A DNA stretch of 5,916 bases, from contig DNNS01000160.1 of NCBI GenBank assembly GCA_003497555.1, positions 1-5,916 of the forward strand. Direction: 5' to 3'. Below the pieces are notes generated by a model. That model was not told the origin of the DNA. It saw only the letters and a list, made by a program, of their open reading frames with translations, and ran no database searches. The first letter of the stretch is position 1. Every line of letters begins with the position of its first letter. Source of the stretch: Spirochaetia bacterium. Its GTDB lineage: Bacteria; Spirochaetota; UBA12135. Of this stretch, positions 1-5,916 are shown one piece after another. The position numbers and the translations under genes are program-made.

Positions 1-195
1 TTTGCATAAAGAATACAGATTATATATCTGCTCTTTGACTGTTTTTTCATTCAGGGATGGAAACGCCTTGACGCGCGATACTCCTATCAGTCGAATATGC
101 ACAGGATAATTTGTCTGGGCGGAAAGATCCGCTGCTGCCAGAAAGAACAGCGGGAAAAAAAACAAGAATTTCAGCCTGCATCCGGGTATGAGCAT
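1..195 (-). CDS. N-terminus of an exported protein, possibly outer-membrane assembly (POTRA-like); cut by the left edge
   Basis: An open frame runs from an ATG at 195-193 to the window edge, giving 65 residues without a stop. The start reads MLIPGCRLK, then a hydrophobic core of Phe, Leu and Ala at residues 10-22, then DLSAQT. This is a textbook Sec signal peptide, with likely cleavage after Ala26 (LSA|QT). The mature part begins with a strand-like stretch (VHIRLIGVSRVKAF) followed by a helix-like stretch (NEKTVKEQIYNLYSL). That pattern resembles the first POTRA repeat of Omp85/BamA-type proteins, which would place it in an outer membrane assembly machine. The POTRA reading is inference from a short segment; export is much safer. 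It starts 7 bases after the argJ stop, so it is probably co-transcribed. I see no good Shine-Dalgarno before the ATG. A TTG at codon 11 is possible but would remove the positively charged n-region. Another secreted or periplasmic protein cannot be excluded. Confidence 0.72.
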   Translation of the reverse strand, partial: MLIPGCRLKFLFFFPLFFLAAADLSAQTNYPVHIRLIGVSRVKAFPSLNEKTVKEQIYNLYSLCK

Positions 196-202
196 GGAAT
201 TA

Positions 203-1396
203 TCAGGTAGTATAATCTGCGTTTATTTTAATATACTCGTATGAAAAATCGCAGGTAAAAAAATGCGCATTTTCCCGGCCGTTGTTTATGGTAATTCTGA
301 TTTCGATGTTTTTGCCGCTGAATGATTTTTTTACCCTGGGCAGTGCGCCCGGGACAGAGGATAAATTTTTAAAAACCAGCCTGTTGTTCAGAAATAAAGA
401 AACTTTCGCAGGATTAAATATTGCTCCGGAATTACCGGCAGCGCAGATAATTCTGCCCCAGTTAGGGTCCGCGCCGAAAATGGTGGTTTTAACCAGGCTG
501 GAATTCGCGATGGCGCGTACTATTTTTTCTGCATCTTTCACGGATGAAACTTTCTCTGCGCAGATGGTAATGAATTTTGTAGCGCCTTCGCCGTCTGCAA
601 CGATTGCCCGGGCAAGCTGCAGGGCAGTGTCATGCAGAGCTTTTTCAAATACCTTTTTTTCAGAATAAGAGGCGACAGGCCGGCCGGAACAGCCGTTGGC
701 GAAAACAAGAAAACTGTCATTGGTGGATGTGTCCCCGTCTACGGAAATACGGTTAAAAACAGAAACGGCGATATCTTTTACCAGGCTGTCAAGGTATTTT
801 TTTTCTACAGCAGCATCTGTTAATATATAAGCCAGCATGGTGGCCATATTAGGGTAAATCATTCCTGAGCCCTTGGCGCAGCCGGAAACAACAACACTGT
901 GTTTACCCCGGAAAATACGGCAGCATGAAATTTTTTCTGATAAATCCGTGGTCATGATAGCGCGCGGGAAACCGGCTGATTGTTTTTTAATTTGTTCCGG
1001 AGGCGAGCTTAAAATTTTTTGTAAATTTGCCGATATCGCATCAGCCGGGAAAGTACGGCCGATCACTCCGGTGAAAGATAAAAGAATTTCTTCTGGCCGG
1101 CAGTTTAGCAGAGTACCGGCTGTCCGCGAGATAATATTCATTGCCGATACTGCTTTCTGCCCTGTACAGGCATTGGCGTTTCCGGAAAAAACTATCTGCA
1201 CCCTGACAGGTTTTTTGATCAGACTAATTGATCTGTCAAGCGATAAACTTCGGAAGAGATTTTGTGAAAAAACTCCGGCTGCGGTCATGGGCTTTTCCGA
1301 AATGATAATTCCGGTATCGGGCCTGGACAAACGCAGCCCGGTGTTTACTCCCAGGCAGGTGAAACCGGCCGGAGACAAAAAAACTGTTTTTTTCAA
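203..1396 (-). CDS. argJ: Glutamate N-acetyltransferase / ornithine acetyltransferase ArgJ
   Basis: ArgJ moves the acetyl group from N-acetylornithine to glutamate, closing the cyclic route of arginine synthesis in the cytoplasm. Some family members also use acetyl-CoA (bifunctional), and sequence alone does not settle which this is. The 397 residues match the usual length of about 390-410. Visible family signatures are GNANACTG (72-79), the oxyanion-hole TG in FTGVIG (108-113), KGSGMIYPNMATML (175-188) with the autoproteolytic nucleophile Thr186, DGDTSTNDS (220-228), EGATKF (270-275), FGADPNWGRI (308-317) and the C-terminal KINADYTT, so the protein is complete. The precursor should cut itself before Thr186 into alpha and beta chains. 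The start is TTG at 1396-1394, chosen because it sits 5 bases after GAAGGA and because the protein then begins at the normal place, just before the SPAGF segment. It overlaps the argC stop by four bases (TTGA), which suggests coupled translation. Confidence 0.97.
   Translation of the reverse strand: MKKTVFLSPAGFTCLGVNTGLRLSRPDTGIIISEKPMTAAGVFSQNLFRSLSLDRSISLIKKPVRVQIVFSGNANACTGQKAVSAMNIISRTAGTLLNCRPEEILLSFTGVIGRTFPADAISANLQKILSSPPEQIKKQSAGFPRAIMTTDLSEKISCCRIFRGKHSVVVSGCAKGSGMIYPNMATMLAYILTDAAVEKKYLDSLVKDIAVSVFNRISVDGDTSTNDSFLVFANGCSGRPVASYSEKKVFEKALHDTALQLARAIVADGEGATKFITICAEKVSSVKDAEKIVRAIANSSLVKTTIFGADPNWGRIICAAGNSGAIFNPAKVSLFLNNRLVFKNLSSVPGALPRVKKSFSGKNIEIRITINNGRENAHFFTCDFSYEYIKINADYTT
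1377..1393. repeat. Short A/T inverted repeat across the first argJ codons
   Basis: Seven A, then CTG, then seven T: perfect 7-base arms with a 3-base loop, covering argJ codons 2-6 and the last base of the argC stop. It is explained in part by Lys-Lys and Val-Phe codons. An all-A:U stem is weak, so any effect on argJ initiation or on slippage is speculative. Confidence 0.4.
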
Positions 1397-2403
1397 AGCA
1401 GTCCTTCGGTTTCGTTTATTCCGTACATAATGTTCATATTCTGTACAGCCTGCCCGGATGCGCCTTTGAGCAGATTGTCAATAGCAGAAACTGCCAGAAA
1501 AAATCCGGTGCGTTCATCTTCAAAAATATTAATATGCGCCTGGTTGGTGCCTGCAACGTCAAGAATAGCCGGATAGCGGCCCGCTTCCCGGATTTTTATA
1601 AACGGAGAATTTTTATAAAAGGATGCAAGTGTTTCTATAAGTTTTTCCAGCGGAGCGCGGGAGCGGAAATAGGAATTGGAAAGCATTCCGCGGGAAAGAG
1701 GTATTACTGAGGGAGAAAAAAGAACTTTTATTCCCAGGCCGTTATCGGCAAGTATACGTTCTATTTCGGGCGTATGCTGATGCGTACCGGTTTTATAGGA
1801 ACAGGAATTTTCATTAAGCTCGCAAAACAGGGAATCTTCATGCAGTTTTTTACCCTTGCCGGAAATGCCTGATTTGGCATCGATAATGATGTCTTTGGGT
1901 TCAACAAGATTTTTTCTTATTAACGGTACAAGCGGCAGCAGGGCTGCAGTAGGGTAGCAGCCGGGATTGGTTATCAGCTGCGCTTTGCGGATTTTTTCCC
2001 TGTATATTTCGCATAAACCGTAAACAGCTTTTTCCGCCAGGCTGATATGCCTGTGTTCAAAACCGTAATAGAAGGAAAAATCTTCGGGTGAAATCAGCCG
2101 ATAGGCCCCGGAAAGATCGATAATTTTAAGCTCGGGTTTAAGTGTTGTTAATTCATAAACATAATCGTGCGCTGCCCCCGGAGGCAGCGCTAAAAAAATC
2201 AAATCGCAGGACGCAGCCGCGTTCTGCGTCTGGTATTTCTGCAGATGGATATTATTGCGCAGAAAAGGAAAAAAGGTGCCGGTTTTACCCCCGCTTGATT
2301 CGGATGTACAGTAAACCAGCTCAGCTTGACTGTGTTTTTCAAAAATTTTTAAAAGTTCGCGGCCGGTGTAGCTTAACGCGCCGACAATGCCTGTTTTAAT
2401 CAT
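1393..2403 (-). CDS. argC: N-acetyl-gamma-glutamyl-phosphate reductase ArgC
   Basis: ArgC reduces N-acetylglutamyl phosphate to the semialdehyde with NADPH, the third step of arginine synthesis, in the cytoplasm. The 336 residues fit the long (type 1) ArgC form of about 340-350. The N-terminal dinucleotide-binding motif is GIVGALSYTGREL (5-17). The catalytic cysteine is Cys149 in TNPGCYPTAALL (145-156). Other family marks are AKSGISGKGK (176-185), HQHTPEIE with His210 (208-215), SVIPLSRGML (232-241) and the C-terminal KGASGQAVQNMN (313-324). ATG is at 2403-2401, inside the last codons of the preceding STAS gene (8-base overlap). The Shine-Dalgarno is weak (GAAGA well upstream, then an A-rich stretch), so translation may depend on coupling to the STAS gene. 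argC directly precedes argJ, a very common pairing. argB, argD and the later steps are not in the window. Confidence 0.97.
   Translation of the reverse strand: MIKTGIVGALSYTGRELLKIFEKHSQAELVYCTSESSGGKTGTFFPFLRNNIHLQKYQTQNAAASCDLIFLALPPGAAHDYVYELTTLKPELKIIDLSGAYRLISPEDFSFYYGFEHRHISLAEKAVYGLCEIYREKIRKAQLITNPGCYPTAALLPLVPLIRKNLVEPKDIIIDAKSGISGKGKKLHEDSLFCELNENSCSYKTGTHQHTPEIERILADNGLGIKVLFSPSVIPLSRGMLSNSYFRSRAPLEKLIETLASFYKNSPFIKIREAGRYPAILDVAGTNQAHINIFEDERTGFFLAVSAIDNLLKGASGQAVQNMNIMYGINETEGLL
1402..1407 (-). promoter_or_regulatory. Shine-Dalgarno deciding the TTG start of argJ
   Basis: The minus strand reads GAAGGA five bases before the TTG at 1396-1394, inside the last codons of argC. With the TTGA overlap it supports TTG, rather than a later ATG, as the argJ start. 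Confidence 0.75.
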
Positions 2404-2749
2404 GTTTTTTGTTTATATCTTCAATACATTCATTATAATTTTGTTTAATAACGGCAAATTCATTTAATCTGGTTAGTTCAAACATTTTTTTAAGAGTGTC
2501 ATGCAGACTGCATAGATAAATACGGATGCCGGAATTTTCGATATCGCGTAGCAGGTGTGCTATCACTCCCAGGCCGGCAGAACATATATAATCAACATTC
2601 TGCATATCGAAAATATAAAAAAGCAGATTATGGGTTTTTACCTTTAACAGGGATTCGTTTAAAGACTCAATACTGTCAACTGTAATATCGCAGACAGGAG
2701 TAATCAGTACGGTTTTTTGTTCAGAAAAAAATTTTATTTCAGGCTGCAT
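2396..2749 (-). CDS. Single-domain STAS protein, anti-sigma-factor-antagonist type (SpoIIAA/RsbV-like)
   Basis: The 117 residues have the size and pattern of a lone STAS domain: an N-terminal strand region (TVLITPVCDI, 13-22), a helix (SIESLNESLL), the strand LLFYIFDMQNVDYI (42-55), the loop CSAGLGVIAHLL (56-67), then a C-terminal strand and the KKMFELTRL helix (87-95). In SpoIIAA and RsbV the loop D-S-S/T-G-L-G carries the serine phosphorylated by a partner kinase. By alignment Ser57 takes that place, with Cys56 replacing the usual Asp and Ala58 the following Ser/Thr. A phosphorylation switch therefore remains possible. No kinase, phosphatase or sigma factor is adjacent, so the partner is unknown. 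It starts 2 bases after recA, with an AAAAGG ribosome site inside the recA end. By hand count its G+C is about 33%, against roughly 45% or more in sampled parts of argC and recA. STAS domains also serve in transporters and sensors, so the sigma-control role is inference. Confidence 0.87.
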   Translation of the reverse strand: MQPEIKFFSEQKTVLITPVCDITVDSIESLNESLLKVKTHNLLFYIFDMQNVDYICSAGLGVIAHLLRDIENSGIRIYLCSLHDTLKKMFELTRLNEFAVIKQNYNECIEDINKKHD

Positions 2750-2751
2750 GT

Positions 2752-3813
2752 TTAAACCTTTTCTTCTTTTACCGCTTTGGATTTTGTTTTGGCTTCTTCG
2801 GGCAGAGGCGGTAATCCGGCTTCTTCCCGGAAAGAGGCAATGATTTTTTTCAGGATTTCTTCGGTCATATTTTTATTGTCTGACAGAAATTGTACAACAT
2901 TTTCCTTGCCTTGTCCAATACGTTCTTCATTGTAGGAATACCAGGTACCGCTTTTTTGTATAATATTTTTTTCTACCCCAATGGAGAGAATTTCCGACTC
3001 GCGTGAAATTCCGGTACCGAAAAATACGTCAAATTCGGCTTTTTTAAAGGGAGGCGCAACCTTGTTTTTAACTACTTTCACCCTGACTGTTGAACCAATG
3101 GATTCTTCGCCTTTTTTAATAGTGTCAATACGCCTGATATCAAGTCTGACAGATGAATAAAATTTCAGGGCATTGCCCCCGGTAGTGGTTTCAGGATTAC
3201 CGAAAAAAACACCGATTTTCATACGGAGTTGATTGATAAAGATAAGCGCGGTTTTTGATTTGGAGATGTTGGCGGTTAATTTGCGTAAAGCCTGGCTCAT
3301 GAGACGGGCCTGCAGAGCCATCTGGGCGTCGCCCATGTCGCCGTCGATTTCAGCCTTGGGAACAAGCGCGGCAACCGAGTCAACAACGATAACATCAATA
3401 GCATGGCTTTGTACCAGGGAATCTACTATTTCCAGCGCCTGTTCGCCGTTATCAGGCTGGGATACATAAAGGTTATCTATATCTACGCCGATTTTTTTGG
3501 CATATACCGGATCAAGCGCATGTTCGGCATCTACAAAAGCGCAAATACCTCCTTTTTTCTGGGCTTCGCTTATACAATGCAGAGCCAGAGTGGTTTTACC
3601 GGAAGATTCCGGCCCGTAGATTTCGATAATACGTCCGCGGGGAATACCGCCTATACCAAGAGCCATGTCAAGACTTAACGAGCCGGTGGAAACTACCTCG
3701 ATATTAAGGTGATTTTTTTTATCGCCGAGTTTCATGATCATGCCCTTGCCGTATTCCCGCTCGATATTCTGAATTACGGTTTCAAGGGATTTTATTTTAT
3801 TGGGATCAGACAT
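2752..3813 (-). CDS. recA: Recombinase RecA
   Basis: RecA forms ATP-dependent filaments on single-stranded DNA, drives homologous strand exchange, and triggers LexA self-cleavage where LexA exists. The 353 residues match the usual length (E. coli 352). Walker A is GPESSGKTT (67-75). The catalytic Glu97 lies in VDAEHALDP. Walker B is VIVVDS (141-146). Loop L1 falls around [10 protein letters not shown] (155-164), and loop L2 follows INQLRMKIG into [17 protein letters not shown] (203-219). Numbering runs one ahead of E. coli through this core. L2 has Phe203 where most RecA proteins have Met. The C-terminal tail is rich in Lys and Glu ([12 protein letters not shown]) rather than strongly acidic as in E. 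coli. ATG at 3813-3811 follows AGGAGG by 7 bases, the strongest ribosome site in the window. argS ends only 18 bases upstream, leaving no room for a separate promoter or LexA operator in the gap. recX and cinA, frequent recA neighbours, are absent here. Confidence 0.99.
   Translation of the reverse strand: MSDPNKIKSLETVIQNIEREYGKGMIMKLGDKKNHLNIEVVSTGSLSLDMALGIGGIPRGRIIEIYGPESSGKTTLALHCISEAQKKGGICAFVDAEHALDPVYAKKIGVDIDNLYVSQPDNGEQALEIVDSLVQSHAIDVIVVDSVAALVPKAEIDGDMGDAQMALQARLMSQALRKLTANISKSKTALIFINQLRMKIGVFFGNPETTTGGNALKFYSSVRLDIRRIDTIKKGEESIGSTVRVKVVKNKVAPPFKKAEFDVFFGTGISRESEILSIGVEKNIIQKSGTWYSYNEERIGQGKENVVQFLSDNKNMTEEILKKIIASFREEAGLPPLPEEAKTKSKAVKEEKV
2757..2762 (-). promoter_or_regulatory. 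Shine-Dalgarno of the STAS gene, within the recA 3' end
   Basis: AAAAGG on the minus strand lies seven bases before the STAS ATG and is formed by the last recA codons (GAA AAG GTT). The two genes are therefore probably translated from one message in close succession. Confidence 0.6.
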
Positions 3814-3820
3814 GGTAATT

Positions 3821-3826
3821 CCTCCT
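3821..3826 (-). promoter_or_regulatory. Strong Shine-Dalgarno of recA
   Basis: The minus strand reads AGGAGG, seven bases before the recA ATG, and fills much of the 18-base gap after the argS stop. It is clearly stronger than the ribosome sites of the neighbouring genes, so recA can probably be translated at a higher rate than argS from the shared message. Confidence 0.9.
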
Positions 3827-3831
3827 GCTGA

Positions 3832-5427
3832 TTACATTTTTTCGGGGGCGCTGATATTAAGCAGCCGAAGACCGGTTTTAAGCACCTGTTCAACCGCTTT
3901 GCTTAAAAAAAGCAGGGCTGCGGATTTTTCGGGTTCTTCGGGGTTAATAATTTTATGATTAAAATAAAACCTGTGAAACATACCCGCTAAAGAATAAAGA
4001 TATTTATGCAGACGGTGAATTTCAAAAGATACGCTGATTTCTGAAATTTCATCGGGAAAGCGCATTAAATATTTAACCAGGGCATCGCTTTCAGGCGTAC
4101 GTATTAACCGGTAATTGAATGAGCCTTGACTTGCAGGATAACAGTTTTTTTCTGCTGCTTTATTATAAACAGAACAGATACGCGCATGGGCGTATTGAAT
4201 ATAATAGACCGGATTGTCGGCGCTTTGTTTAATGGCTGCTGCCAAATCAAAATCAAGCGGGGTTTCACAGGCCATACAGGACAGGAAATAACGGGCAGCA
4301 TCGACCCCGATTTCATCAATGACTTCTTCGAGAGTAATCATGTCACCGGTGCGTTTGGACATGCGTACCGGTTCGCCGTTACGGAAAAGATTAACCAGCT
4401 GGCCCACCAGAACAGTAAGCCTGGTTTTTTCTTCAGAAAGCAGGCGGCAGGCGGTTTGGATACGTTTTACATAACCGTGGTGATCAGCACCGAAAACATT
4501 GATTAAATGCGAAAATCCGCGGGATATTTTATTGTAATGATAGGCAATATCAACGGCAAAATAGGTATATTCGCCGTTTTCTTTGATTAAAACCCGATCT
4601 TTATCGTCGCCGTACTGCATGGAACAAAACCAGAGAGCTCCTTCTTTTTTATAACTATACCCTTTTTGTTCCAGAAAAGTTATCATTTCTTCAATTTTTT
4701 TTTCCGTATGCAGTTTTGTTTCCGGGAAAAAATTATCGAATACAGTGCGGAAACGCTGCAGCGTGTTTTTCTGCTCTTCAAGAATAACCTGTTCCGGAGG
4801 CAGCGGATTCTGGACAATTCTTTTAATATAATCTCCGTGGTATCCGTCTTCAGGAACCGGCTGTCCGTTTTTGACAGCTGCGGCGGATTCCCGTAATTTT
4901 TTTATCTGCACACCGGCATCGTTGATATAAAATTCTTTCTGCACTTTATGCCCGGCAAAAGACAGAATATTACCAAGTATATCTCCAATGGCGGCCCAGC
5001 GGCCGTGTCCGATATGCAGCGGACCGGTAGGATTGGCGGAAACAAACTCCAGCAGTATGGATTCGGGTTTATTAGTGTAGGGTCCGCGGAAAAAATCTTC
5101 TGACGCTAAATCAATTATGGCAGTTGTAAAGGCATCAGGATTAAGGCGCATGTTAATGTAACCCGGTTTTACACACTCCGCCTGGCAGATAATTCCGTTT
5201 TTATCGAGGTTATTGTTGATAGTTTCGGCGATTTTCAGGGGAGCTTGACGCAGAACGGACGCCAGCTGCATGGGAAGCGGTGAAGCATAATCTCCGAATT
5301 CAGGCAGAGGATATTCTACCGGTACGGTTTTATCGGATACCTGCGGAGAAAATATATTATTTTTTACCAGTTTTTGTACGGCTGCTGCAAGCAGCCCGGA
5401 AATATTTTTTTTTACAAGAAAAGGCAT
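3832..5427 (-). CDS. argS: Arginyl-tRNA synthetase ArgS
   Basis: ArgS charges tRNA-Arg with arginine using ATP in the cytoplasm (class I synthetase). The 531 residues are slightly shorter than the common 550-590. The N-terminal tRNA-contact domain covers about 1-110 and shows the family pattern EFGDYASPLPMQLA (43-56). The catalytic domain has FVSANPTGPLHIGHGR (128-143) with the HIGH motif at 138-141, EFYINDAG (165-172), FGADHHGY (312-319) and the KMSKS-equivalent RMSKRTGDMITL (355-366). The DALR anticodon-binding domain follows, with NPVYYIQYAHARI (405-417) and the typical end LLNISAPEKM. All expected parts are present. ATG at 5427-5425 is the only plausible start. The next in-frame codons upstream reach the TAA of the previous gene with no alternative start, and no clear Shine-Dalgarno is visible. 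Codons 6-8 contain a run of nine A on the coding strand. recA follows after 18 bases. Confidence 0.98.
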   Translation of the reverse strand: MPFLVKKNISGLLAAAVQKLVKNNIFSPQVSDKTVPVEYPLPEFGDYASPLPMQLASVLRQAPLKIAETINNNLDKNGIICQAECVKPGYINMRLNPDAFTTAIIDLASEDFFRGPYTNKPESILLEFVSANPTGPLHIGHGRWAAIGDILGNILSFAGHKVQKEFYINDAGVQIKKLRESAAAVKNGQPVPEDGYHGDYIKRIVQNPLPPEQVILEEQKNTLQRFRTVFDNFFPETKLHTEKKIEEMITFLEQKGYSYKKEGALWFCSMQYGDDKDRVLIKENGEYTYFAVDIAYHYNKISRGFSHLINVFGADHHGYVKRIQTACRLLSEEKTRLTVLVGQLVNLFRNGEPVRMSKRTGDMITLEEVIDEIGVDAARYFLSCMACETPLDFDLAAAIKQSADNPVYYIQYAHARICSVYNKAAEKNCYPASQGSFNYRLIRTPESDALVKYLMRFPDEISEISVSFEIHRLHKYLYSLAGMFHRFYFNHKIINPEEPEKSAALLFLSKAVEQVLKTGLRLLNISAPEKM

Positions 5428-5445
5428 ATTAAATCGGATTAAAAA

Positions 5446-5787
5446 TTATTTTTTTCGCAGCCATCCGGATAGAATTCTGAAAATTGCAGATACTTTGCCT
5501 ATCGCCGGCAGCAGGTCTTTTTCGTACAGATCAACGGTTTTATTGAGATTCCAGGCAAGACGTTCAGATATGCTCTTGTAAGCTCCGGATTCCTCAGCAA
5601 GTCTTTTGGTAATTATTTCAAGATGCGTGCTGATATTTTCCAGCCCGGGGACAAGCGCTTTGGCGGTTTTTTTTATAAAAAAAATGACAGCCAGGCATAA
5701 AAGGATGAATACAGCGCAGCACAGCAGTACCAGACCGGTATTAATAATGGTGCAGGCAATAAAAATATTTTGAACATTTTCAGTCAA
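5446..5787 (-). CDS. Small single-pass membrane protein with helical tail, DUF948-like
   Basis: The 113-residue product has a short polar N-terminus (MTENVQN), one long hydrophobic segment at about 8-38 with cysteines at 12, 23, 24 and 31, then KK and a mostly helical, charged segment (about 45-100) ending in SGWLRKK. This is the layout of DUF948-type proteins (for example YtxG), which often sit beside YtxH-type genes. The resemblance is by layout only, and no enzyme motif is visible. The basic residues after the membrane segment suggest that the tail is cytoplasmic. The start is TTG at 5787-5785, since the frame has no ATG at all. A modest AGG lies 8 bases upstream, and the preceding gene ends 15 bases away. 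argS follows after 18 bases, in the same frame and separated by one TAA. Function unknown; a scaffold or envelope-stress role would be a guess. Confidence 0.75.
   Translation of the reverse strand: MTENVQNIFIACTIINTGLVLLCCAVFILLCLAVIFFIKKTAKALVPGLENISTHLEIITKRLAEESGAYKSISERLAWNLNKTVDLYEKDLLPAIGKVSAIFRILSGWLRKK
5667..5684. repeat. 18-base perfect A/T palindrome inside the membrane-protein gene
   Basis: Eight T, AT, eight A: a perfect palindrome on the DNA. It encodes IFFIKK at the junction between the membrane segment and the basic residues, so coding constraint plus A/T-rich codon choice can account for it. No terminator role is likely because it lies mid-gene and lacks a G/C stem. Confidence 0.45.
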
Positions 5788-5802
5788 AAGCGCAGCCTGT
5801 AA

Positions 5803-5916
5803 TTAAGCATCGGCCTTTTTGGTGCGCAGCGGAGCATCGCCTGCAGGATTGCTTTCTCTGGTGATGAATGAATTTTCCTGAACGAATTCCTCAACCTGAT
5901 TTTTTTTATCTTTAAT
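5803..5916 (-). CDS. C-terminal tail of an unidentified protein, cut by the right edge
   Basis: An open frame enters from the right edge and stops at TAA (5805-5803), giving the last 37 residues: a lysine- and glutamate-rich stretch with KNQVEEFVQENSF, then a Pro/Gly/Ala-containing linker, ending LRTKKADA. The composition suggests a soluble, partly disordered tail after a helix. It lies 15 bases upstream of the DUF948-like gene on the same strand, so it is probably in the same transcript. YtxH-type proteins often precede or follow DUF948 genes and have similar helical, charged ends, which makes that one candidate. The visible part is too short to assign a family. The 5' end, and hence the operon promoter, lie outside the window. 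Confidence 0.6.
   Translation of the reverse strand: MKDKKNQVEEFVQENSFITRESNPAGDAPLRTKKADA

Noticed and set aside
65..184. Alternative minus-strand frame from an ATG at 184 (MQAEILVFF...)
   Set aside because: It ends at a stop within about 40 codons, while the ATG at 195 gives an open frame to the edge with a proper signal peptide.
282..668. Plus-strand open frame of 128 residues opposite argJ
   Set aside because: It is antisense to a well-conserved argJ, shows no family motif, and overlaps its signature regions.
873..1430. Plus-strand open frame of 185 residues opposite argJ
   Set aside because: It is the longest antisense frame, but it shadows the argJ N-terminal half and crosses the argC-argJ junction. 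No recognisable domain or ribosome site.
2163..2200. Hairpin-like GCTGCC...GGCAGC segment (around 2171-2187) followed by A-rich bases
   Set aside because: It lies within argC codons for the conserved LALPPGAAHD region, far from any gene end, so it is not a credible terminator.
3851..3864. CTGATATTAAGCAG at the argS end, resembling a LexA operator before recA
   Set aside because: The spacing is CTG-N8-CAG rather than N10, the centre is not symmetric, and it encodes the conserved argS LLNIS end.
4126..4506. Plus-strand open frame of 126 residues opposite argS
   Set aside because: Antisense shadow of the argS catalytic and anticodon-binding regions; composition is that of a reverse-complemented gene.

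Overview
The window looks like part of one bacterial operon. Eight reading frames all lie on the minus strand, so transcription runs from the right edge to the left edge. The largest non-coding gap is 18 bases, and two junctions overlap. I see no RNA gene, insertion sequence, CRISPR array, terminator or internal promoter, and no gene-free stretch near 300 bases.

Layout in transcription order: (1) 5916-5803, the C-terminal 37 residues of an unidentified hydrophilic protein cut by the right edge; (2) 5787-5446, a small single-pass membrane protein with a cytoplasmic amphipathic tail, resembling the DUF948 type, starting at TTG; (3) 5427-3832, arginyl-tRNA synthetase argS; (4) 3813-2752, recA with a strong AGGAGG ribosome site; (5) 2749-2396, a single-domain STAS protein (anti-sigma-factor-antagonist type), clearly lower in G+C than its neighbours; (6) 2403-1393, argC; (7) 1396-203, argJ, starting at TTG within a TTGA overlap with argC; (8) 195-1, the N-terminal 65 residues of an exported protein with a clear signal peptide and a possible POTRA-like start, cut by the left edge.

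Three genes concern arginine: argC and argJ make the precursor, and argS uses the product. Joining them to recA and a STAS regulator in one tightly packed unit is the main curiosity. The layout implies that recA is co-transcribed with housekeeping genes rather than run from its own LexA-controlled promoter, unless a promoter hides inside argS. The left-edge exported protein, if it is an Omp85/BamA protein, would point to an organism with an outer membrane.

Organism: a bacterium with G+C around 45% in the genes I sampled, many A/T homopolymer runs in coding DNA and very compact gene spacing. The gene order is not that of Proteobacteria or Firmicutes as I know them. A less-studied diderm phylum (for example Elusimicrobiota or a similar lineage) is a guess only. 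I found no convincing new defence or mobile system. The genes are mostly ordinary core genes in an unusual order.
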